A stretch of 6,295 bases of DNA. Origin: Cellulomonas sp. (GTDB lineage Bacteria > Actinomycetota > Actinomycetes > Actinomycetales > Cellulomonadaceae). Below are positions 1 to 4,695 of the stretch, in pieces. A model generated the notes under the pieces. The model ran no database searches. It was given only the letters and a program-made list of their open reading frames with translations, and was not told where the DNA came from. The DNA lies in contig JAPSIJ010000141.1 of NCBI GenBank assembly GCA_031178805.1, positions 1-6,295 on the forward strand, written 5' to 3'. The position numbers and the translations under genes are program-made. Position 1 is the stretch's first letter, and each line of letters opens with the position of its first letter.

Positions 1-403
1 TGAGCAGCTGCTCGGCGAAGAACTCCTCGGCGATGCGGTGCGCCTCCAGCAGCCGCTGCCGCTTGCCGGGCTCGTGACCCGGCCGCGGGCCGCCGCCCTC
101 CTCGTAGCGCAGCTGCACGCCGGCGCGTCCGGCCAGGTACTCGACCGCCTCGGCGAACGGCAGGCCGTCGATCTTCTGGATGAAGTCGATGACGTCGCCG
201 CCCTCGCCGCACCCGAAGCAGTGGTACAGCCCCACCTGCGGGCGGACGTGGAACGAGGGCGACTTCTCGTCGTGGAACGGGCACAGGCCCTTCATCGAGC
301 CCACCCCGGCGGACTTCAGCGCGACGTGCTCGCCGACCACGTCCTCGATCCGGGCGCGCTCGCGGACCGTCTGCACGTCCTCCCGCCGGATCAGTCCCGC
401 CAC
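1..403 (-). CDS. dnaG: DNA primase DnaG, N-terminal part (cut by window edge)
   Basis: DnaG makes the short RNA primers for lagging-strand replication and works with the replicative helicase. The visible 134 codons begin MAGLIRREDVQTVRERARIE and contain the whole zinc-binding (CHC2) domain. The zinc ligands are C41 and H44 in CPFH, then C62 and C65 in HCFGC, with the family's usual spacing. The motif DEKSPSFHV (residues 45-53) and the GGDVIDFIQK segment (68-77) are also typical. The Toprim catalytic core and the helicase-binding C-terminus lie beyond base 1. I chose the GTG at 403 because it gives the standard actinobacterial N-terminus. It also sits 8 bases after AGGA (412-415) and 7 bases after the -10-like TAGGAT. 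Upstream, dgt lies 143 bases away on the same strand. The family assignment is near certain; the start is very likely. Confidence 0.96.
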   Translation of the reverse strand, partial: MAGLIRREDVQTVRERARIEDVVGEHVALKSAGVGSMKGLCPFHDEKSPSFHVRPQVGLYHCFGCGEGGDVIDFIQKIDGLPFAEAVEYLAGRAGVQLRYEEGGGPRPGHEPGKRQRLLEAHRIAEEFFAEQLL

Positions 404-416
404 GGGGACGATCCTA
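404..416 (-). promoter_or_regulatory. Candidate -10 element/ribosome binding site of dnaG
   Basis: TAGGAT at 411-416 (minus strand) matches the actinobacterial -10 pattern TANNNT and ends 7 bases before the dnaG GTG. Transcription would therefore start at or next to the start codon, giving a leaderless mRNA. The same hexamer contains AGGA (412-415), which is well placed (8-base spacer) as a Shine-Dalgarno on a transcript reading through from dgt. No good TTGACA-like -35 lies 16-19 bases upstream; the hexamer there is CCGGAT. The dual reading is inference. Confidence 0.45.
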
Positions 417-421
417 GGCGT

Positions 422-441
422 CGCCGGAGCTGCATCCGGCG
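422..441 (-). other. Hairpin just upstream of dnaG
   Basis: CGCCGGA and TCCGGCG form a perfect 7-bp inverted repeat around the 6-base loop TGCAGC (minus-strand reading). It ends 6 bases before the AGGA of dnaG. No U-rich tract follows, so it is not a classical intrinsic terminator. In a read-through transcript from dgt it could modulate ribosome access to dnaG. In DNA it falls in the spacer of the putative dnaG promoter. Confidence 0.45.
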
Positions 442-442
442 C

Positions 443-475
443 CGGTCACCGCGCGAGGTCGAGTGTCCGTGACCG
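443..475 (-). other. Second inverted repeat in the dgt-dnaG gap
   Basis: CGGTCAC (469-475) and GTGACCG (443-449) form a perfect 7-bp inverted repeat with a 19-base loop. The loop holds one copy of the direct repeat CTCGACCTCG. The outer three bases (473-475) are also used by the larger stem at 473-522, so the two structures cannot both form completely. The repeat itself is directly visible; a function is speculative. Confidence 0.4.
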
Positions 476-483
476 AGGTCGAG
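454..483 (-). repeat. Direct repeat CTCGACCTCG with 20-base period
   Basis: CTCGACCTCG occurs at 474-483 and again at 454-463 (minus-strand reading), offset by exactly 20 bases, about two helical turns. An inverted copy, CGAGGTCGAG, lies upstream at 512-521. Possible readings are a pair of same-face protein binding sites, or two competing 3' arms for the upstream arm in RNA. I do not recognise a known operator. Confidence 0.5.
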
Positions 484-522
484 CGGTTGCGCGCCGATCC
501 GCGGACGAACCCTCGACCTCGG
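473..522 (-). terminator. Long stem-loop downstream of dgt (possible terminator)
   Basis: CCGAGGTCGAG (512-522) is perfectly complementary to CTCGACCTCGG (473-483). The stem can be extended inward by GGTT/AACC and CG/CG, with single-base bulges at 484 and 489. That gives roughly 17 pairs around a small GC-rich loop. It starts 24 bases after the dgt stop codon. There is no U-tract, so it would have to be a U-less terminator of the kind proposed for actinobacteria, or an mRNA 3' stabilising or regulatory structure. The stem is certain as an inverted repeat; its role is inferred. Confidence 0.5.
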
Positions 523-546
523 CGGCCGGCGTTAGCCCGCGCGCGA

Positions 547-1818
547 TCAGTACCGCGGTGGCGGCACCAGGCGGGCGTGCCACGCTGCCGCGGACACGTC
601 CGTCAGGCTCGCCACCTGATCCACGACGACCCGCAGCCTGGCCGCGTCGTCCGCGGCGGCCCGCCAGTCGGCGGCGAACGGCGGCTCCAGCGCCAGGGGC
701 GCCCGGTCGGAGAGCACCCGCACCAGGTCCGCGAGGATCTCCCGCTGCCGCTGGTAGAGCGGTTCGAGCTCGCGCGGCGCCATGACGTAGGCGACCGCCA
801 GCCCCTTGAGCACGAGGATCTCGGCCTGCGTCGTCTCCGGGACGATGAGGTCCGCGGCGTACCGGGTCAGGGGCCCGGGCCCGTACCGCTCGCGGGTGGC
901 GACCTGCGCGGCGCGGGCGAACCGGCCGATCAGCTGGCTGGTGGTGTCCTTGAGCGCGGCGAGCGCCCCGCGGGTGCCGTCGAACCCGGGCCGCCACAGC
1001 TCCGCGGCGACCAGCCGGTCCATGGCGGCCTCCAGCGCGGCGGCGTCGAAGGCGTCCCCGTACCAGGTCTGGATGGCGTCGACGACCCGCGCGCGCTGGT
1101 CCGGGACGGTCAGCACCCACAGGTCGAACCGGCCGCCGACCACGGCGTCCTCGACGTCGTGCACCGAGTAGGAGATGTCGTCGGCCAGGTCCATGACCTG
1201 CGCCTCGAGGCACTTGTGCCCGTCGGGCGCGCCGTCGCGCAGCCAGGTGAACACGGGCAGGTCGTCGGCGTAGACGCCGAACTTGTGCGTCGGCCGGCCG
1301 GTCGCGGACAGGGGTCCCTCGCCGACGCCCCACGGGTACTTCACGGAGGCGTCGAGGCTGGCGCGGGTGAGGTTGAGCCCCACCGCGGTGCCGTCGGGGC
1401 CGACGACCTTGGGCTCCAGCCGGGTCAGCAGGCGCAGGGTCTGGGCGTTGCCCTCGAACCCGCCGATGTCCCGGGACAGGTGCGCCAGGGCCCGCTCGCC
1501 GTTGTGCCCGAACGGCGGGTGGCCGAGGTCGTGCGCGAGGCAGGCGGTGTCGACGACGTCGGGGTCGCAGCCGAGCGTCTTGCCGATCTCCCGGCCGACC
1601 TGGGCGACCTCGAGGGTGTGCGTCAGCCGGGTGCGGACGAAGTCGTCGGACGACGGCCCGAGCACCTGCGTCTTGGCCCCGAGCCGGCGCAGCGCCGAGG
1701 AGTGCACGAGCCGGGCGCGGTCGCGCTCGAACGGCGTGCGGGCGCGCGACTTCGGCGCCTCGGCGACCCAGCGCTCCCGGTCGGCGTCGACGTAGCCGTC
1801 GGGGTGCTCATCGGTCAC
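547..1818 (-). CDS. dgt: dGTPase-family HD-domain dNTP triphosphohydrolase
   Basis: Members of this family remove triphosphate from dGTP and other dNTPs, giving deoxynucleoside and tripolyphosphate, and so help set dNTP pools. The 423-residue protein carries the HD metal site: H67 in RLTHTLEV, H96-D97 in LAHDLGHPPFGHNGE (94-108), and a later aspartate in DLADDISYSVHDVED (210-224). The N-terminal FERDRARLVHSSALRRLGAKTQV segment (about 30-52) is a family hallmark. Length matches actinobacterial homologues usually annotated as deoxyguanosinetriphosphate triphosphohydrolase-like. It is cytoplasmic, with no signal peptide. The GTG at 1818 is the only sensible start: it lacks a good Shine-Dalgarno but follows TAGGCT by 6 bases, suggesting a leaderless mRNA. 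It sits 47 bases after the amylase gene and 143 bases before dnaG. Substrate preference (dGTP or broad) cannot be read from the sequence. Confidence 0.94.
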   Translation of the reverse strand: MTDEHPDGYVDADRERWVAEAPKSRARTPFERDRARLVHSSALRRLGAKTQVLGPSSDDFVRTRLTHTLEVAQVGREIGKTLGCDPDVVDTACLAHDLGHPPFGHNGERALAHLSRDIGGFEGNAQTLRLLTRLEPKVVGPDGTAVGLNLTRASLDASVKYPWGVGEGPLSATGRPTHKFGVYADDLPVFTWLRDGAPDGHKCLEAQVMDLADDISYSVHDVEDAVVGGRFDLWVLTVPDQRARVVDAIQTWYGDAFDAAALEAAMDRLVAAELWRPGFDGTRGALAALKDTTSQLIGRFARAAQVATRERYGPGPLTRYAADLIVPETTQAEILVLKGLAVAYVMAPRELEPLYQRQREILADLVRVLSDRAPLALEPPFAADWRAAADDAARLRVVVDQVASLTDVSAAAWHARLVPPPRY

Positions 1819-1830
1819 GGTCCCAGCCTA
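1819..1830 (-). promoter_or_regulatory. Candidate leaderless promoter (-10) of dgt
   Basis: TAGGCT at 1825-1830 (minus strand) fits the actinobacterial -10 pattern TANNNT and is followed by GGGACC and then the dgt GTG. That spacing puts the transcription start at the start codon. The only purine-rich stretch, GGGA (1821-1824), ends 2 bases from the GTG, too close for a normal ribosome site. No -35 consensus is visible. The candidate would give dgt expression independent of the sugar operon upstream. Confidence 0.45.
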
Positions 1831-1865
1831 TCGGCGCAGGCCGGACGCACCGCGCGCGCCCGCGG

Positions 1866-3776
1866 TCACGCCAGGCGCCACACCTGCACGCCGGGGCCGT
1901 CGCCGGGCAGGTGCAGCCCGTCGGCCCCGACCGGGAGGTCCGCGCCGCCGTAGAGGTTCGCGGGCGCCTCCCCCGGCGCCAGCAGGTGGCCGGGGAGCAC
2001 GGCCCCGGACCACGGGGCGCGCGCGGCGAGCACCAGCACCCGCTCGTCCGGGGTCTCCCGGAGGTAGGCGACGGCGTCGTCCTCGGCCAGCACCCAGCGC
2101 AGCCCGCCCTCGCGCAGGGCGCGCGAGGACCGGCGCAGCGCGATCAGGGAGCGGTAGACGTCGAACGTCGCCGCGTCCCACCGGTCGCCGCCGCCGGCGT
2201 CGATGTCGGCCCACGGCATCGGCACGCGCGCGTGCTCGCCGTTGCGGCCGGTGACGCCGCCCTCGTCGCCCGCGAACAGCACGGGTGTGCCGGGGTAGGT
2301 CAGCAGCAGCCCGGCGCCGACCTCGACGCGCTCCCGCGTGCCGACGATGGTGCGCAGCCGGGCGGTGTCGTGCGAGCCGAGCAGGTTCCACTGCCGGGTG
2401 GTGACCGACCACGGCACCGCGGCGCCGAACTCGCGCATCGCGGCGACCGCCGCGCCCCCGGACCGGCGCGGCACGCCGACCGGGAGCTCGACGAACCGCA
2501 CGTCCGCGGCGGACTCGGGGTCCACCAGCCAGGTCCACACCGGCCGGGTGAACGCCGAGTAGTTCATCGTGCCGTGCCAGCCGCCGGCGCGGAGGTCGGC
2601 GCCGGCGTCGTGGAAGTGCTCGGCGATCAGCACCGCGTCCGGGGACAGCTGCTCCATGGCGGCGCGCATCCGGGCGGCGACCGCGTGCGTGAGGTCGTCG
2701 GCGCCCTGCCGGCCGGTCATGTTCGCGACGTCGACCCGCCAGCCGTCCATCCGGAACGGCTCGGTCAGGTACCGCCCGACGACCGAGTCCGGGCCGCCGA
2801 ACAGCCGGTCCGCGAGGGCGGGCGCGTGGTGGTTCAGCTTCGGCAGCGAGGCGTGCCCGAGCCACCCGACGTAGCCCGGGTCCTCGTCGCGCCAGTAGTA
2901 GAAGGCGCGCTCCTCGGCGGCCGGGTCCTCGACGGCCCGGCGGAACCAGTCGTGCGCGTCGCCGGTGTGGTTCGTGGTGAGGTCCCCGACCAGCCGCATC
3001 CCCCGGCCGTGCAGCGCCTGCGCGAGGGAGGCGAACGCGGCGTCGCCGCCGAGCAGCGGGTCGACGTGGTCGAAGGTGCGCGCGTCGTACCGGTGGTTGG
3101 ACCGGCCCTCGAACACCGGCGTCAGGTACAGGGTGTCGACGCCCAGCCGCTGCAGGTGGTCCAGCCGCGCCTCGATGCCGGCCAGGTCGCCGCCGTACAG
3201 CTGCGTCCCGGTGCCGGGCCCGCCGCCGATCGGCTCGTCGTCCCACGCCGCGGGCAGCGCCCAGTCCGGCAGCGGGCCGGCGGGCGGGCCGTCGTGCCCG
3301 GTGGACCGGGCGAACCGGTCCGGGAACACCTGGTAGACCACGGCGTCCCGGGCCCACTCCGGGCCGGGCGCGTGCACGCTGAGCCGGAAGTCCGCGGCGT
3401 CGGGCACGTCGCGCGCCACGGTGCCCTCGCCGTTCAGCCACGCCTGGCCGCCGGGGACGCCCTCCCCCGCGAGCAGGAACCGGTAGGAGGTGACGGGGTT
3501 GGTGACCGGCACGTCCGCGGTGAACCAGCGCTCGTGCCCGTCGCCGCCGTCGGCCCGCGCCTCGTACACGCGCGGCTCGCCGTCCTCGACGACCCGCACC
3601 CGGACCTCCGGGGCGGGCCCGTCACCGGGCACCCGGACCCGCACCGGCACCACGTCGCCGAGCGACGGGGTGCCGGGCGGCACGTACAGGGCCGAGCCGT
3701 CGTGGTGGGCGCCGAGCGCCACCGGGCCCGCCTGCGCGGGTCCGGCGGCGTGCCGGCCGCGCGGCGAGTCCGTCAT
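1866..3776 (-). CDS. Cytoplasmic GH13 alpha-amylase / neopullulanase-type glycosidase
   Basis: A 636-residue glycoside hydrolase family 13 enzyme that should cleave alpha-1,4 (perhaps alpha-1,6) links of maltodextrins, cyclodextrins or pullulan fragments. Residues about 25-125 look like the N-terminal beta-sandwich of neopullulanases and maltogenic amylases. The barrel begins near YQVFPDRF (148-155). Conserved regions are visible: region I DLTTNH (265-270); region II GWRVDVAN with nucleophile D349; region III IAEHFHDA with acid/base E386; region IV NLLGSHD with H469 and D470. The catalytic triad is therefore complete. Region III is atypical (AEHF instead of GExW). There is no signal peptide, so it acts in the cytoplasm on sugars imported by MalFG. 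The ATG at 3776 lies one base after the malG stop (TGACATG), with GAAGGG 5 bases upstream, implying translational coupling. The family is certain; subfamily and exact substrate are not. Confidence 0.92.
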   Translation of the reverse strand: MTDSPRGRHAAGPAQAGPVALGAHHDGSALYVPPGTPSLGDVVPVRVRVPGDGPAPEVRVRVVEDGEPRVYEARADGGDGHERWFTADVPVTNPVTSYRFLLAGEGVPGGQAWLNGEGTVARDVPDAADFRLSVHAPGPEWARDAVVYQVFPDRFARSTGHDGPPAGPLPDWALPAAWDDEPIGGGPGTGTQLYGGDLAGIEARLDHLQRLGVDTLYLTPVFEGRSNHRYDARTFDHVDPLLGGDAAFASLAQALHGRGMRLVGDLTTNHTGDAHDWFRRAVEDPAAEERAFYYWRDEDPGYVGWLGHASLPKLNHHAPALADRLFGGPDSVVGRYLTEPFRMDGWRVDVANMTGRQGADDLTHAVAARMRAAMEQLSPDAVLIAEHFHDAGADLRAGGWHGTMNYSAFTRPVWTWLVDPESAADVRFVELPVGVPRRSGGAAVAAMREFGAAVPWSVTTRQWNLLGSHDTARLRTIVGTRERVEVGAGLLLTYPGTPVLFAGDEGGVTGRNGEHARVPMPWADIDAGGGDRWDAATFDVYRSLIALRRSSRALREGGLRWVLAEDDAVAYLRETPDERVLVLAARAPWSGAVLPGHLLAPGEAPANLYGGADLPVGADGLHLPGDGPGVQVWRLA

Positions 3777-3777
3777 G

Positions 3778-4695
3778 TCAGCCCTTCACCGAGCCGGCGG
3801 TGAGGCCGCCGACGATGTACTTCTGCAGGAACAGGAACAGCGCGAGCACCGGCACCGCGGAGATCACCGCGCCGGCGGCGAACAGGCCCCAGTTGGCGTC
3901 CAGCTGGGAGGAGACCCAGCCGTACAGGCCGACCGCGATGGTCCAGTTCGACTCGGACTGCAGCATCACGCGGGCGATGATGAACTCGCCGAACGTGCTG
4001 ATGAACGACAGCAGCGCGACGACCGCGAGGATCGGCGCCACCAGCCGCAGGATGATCGTCCAGTAGATCTGGCCGTGCGTCGCGCCGTCGAGCTTGGCCG
4101 CCTCGTCGAGCTCCTTGGGCACGGTGTTGAAGAACCCGTACATCAGGAACGTGTTCACGCCGAGCGCGCCGCCGAGGTAGATGCAGATCAGCGCGATCTT
4201 GCTGTTCAGGCCCAGCGCCGGGACGACCTCGCCCAGGCTGATCGCCAGCAGGAAGATCGCCACGAACGCGAGCATCTGCGGGAACATCTGGATGATGAGC
4301 AGCGCGGTGAGCCCGGCGCGGCGGCCGCGGAACCGGAACCGCGAGAACGCGTAGGCCGCGGCGGCGCCCATCAGCACGGTGCCGACGGCGGTGACGGTCG
4401 CGATCACCAGGGAGTTGGTCGCCCAGGTCCAGAACCGGGTGCCGGACAGCGCGGTGTAGTTGGCCGTGCTGACGTCGGCGAACAGCTGGTTGGAGCCGGT
4501 CAGGGTGCCGCCCTCGGACAGCGACGCGGAGACGACGTAGACCAGCGGGAAGCCCGCGTAGATCACGCCGATCACGCCGACCAGGTGCCGCCAGCCGAGC
4601 TCGCGGACCCAGCGGCCGAACGGCATCCGGGTGCGCGCGGCGGCTGCGGCGGGAGCGGGGGTCCGGGGCGGGGCGCCCAGCGAGGTGGCGGACAT
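3778..4695 (-). CDS. malG: Maltose/maltodextrin ABC transporter permease MalG
   Basis: This is the second membrane subunit of a binding-protein-dependent maltose/maltodextrin importer, pairing with MalF. The 305-residue protein has a short Ala/Pro-rich cytoplasmic tail (1-25). About six hydrophobic segments follow, near 38-58, 94-117, 128-155, 167-187, 213-235 and 271-292. The EAA loop that docks on the ATPase is clear: ELDEAAKLDGATHGQIYWT (196-213), with E198, A199, A200 and G204. The C-terminus, YIVGGLTAGSVKG, is the MalG signature ending. The ATG at 4695 overlaps the malF TGA by one base (TGATG), and GAGGAG lies 8 bases upstream. No ATPase gene is visible; actinobacterial sugar importers often share a MsiK-type ATPase encoded elsewhere. 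Maltodextrin specificity rests on MalFG similarity plus the adjacent amylase. Confidence 0.93.
   Translation of the reverse strand: MSATSLGAPPRTPAPAAAAARTRMPFGRWVRELGWRHLVGVIGVIYAGFPLVYVVSASLSEGGTLTGSNQLFADVSTANYTALSGTRFWTWATNSLVIATVTAVGTVLMGAAAAYAFSRFRFRGRRAGLTALLIIQMFPQMLAFVAIFLLAISLGEVVPALGLNSKIALICIYLGGALGVNTFLMYGFFNTVPKELDEAAKLDGATHGQIYWTIILRLVAPILAVVALLSFISTFGEFIIARVMLQSESNWTIAVGLYGWVSSQLDANWGLFAAGAVISAVPVLALFLFLQKYIVGGLTAGSVKG
3782..3787 (-). promoter_or_regulatory. Ribosome binding site of the amylase gene, inside malG
   Basis: GAAGGG lies within the last codons of malG, 5 bases before the amylase ATG at 3776. With the TGACATG junction it supports that start and reinitiation by ribosomes finishing malG. 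Confidence 0.6.

Noticed and set aside
38..472. Plus-strand open frame opposite dnaG
   Set aside because: It is antisense to the zinc-binding domain of DnaG, which has all four zinc ligands. There is no domain in the plus-strand product.
485..511. GGTTCG/CGAACC halves suggesting a LexA (SOS) box near dnaG
   Set aside because: The halves are too far apart; the actinobacterial SOS box needs GAAC-N4-GTTC. They fit better as the inner part of the stem-loop at 473-522.
1833..1865. Small hairpins between the amylase stop and dgt (CCGCG/CGCGG at 1850-1865; GGTGC/GCGCC nearby)
   Set aside because: The stems are only 5 bp, one includes a G-U pair, and no U-tract follows. This is expected by chance in such GC-rich DNA, so I do not call a terminator.
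463..1953. Plus-strand open frame of about 496 codons across the dgt gene
   Set aside because: It is antisense to a clear HD-domain gene, compositionally biased, and runs across the gene boundaries without respecting them. It is a composition artefact.
1911..3803. Very long open frame (about 630 codons) on the plus strand opposite the amylase gene
   Set aside because: It is exactly antisense to a gene with a full GH13 catalytic set. Its product is low-complexity Val/Arg/Gly/Pro text with no recognisable domain. Such frames arise from G/C-rich third codon positions on the real strand.
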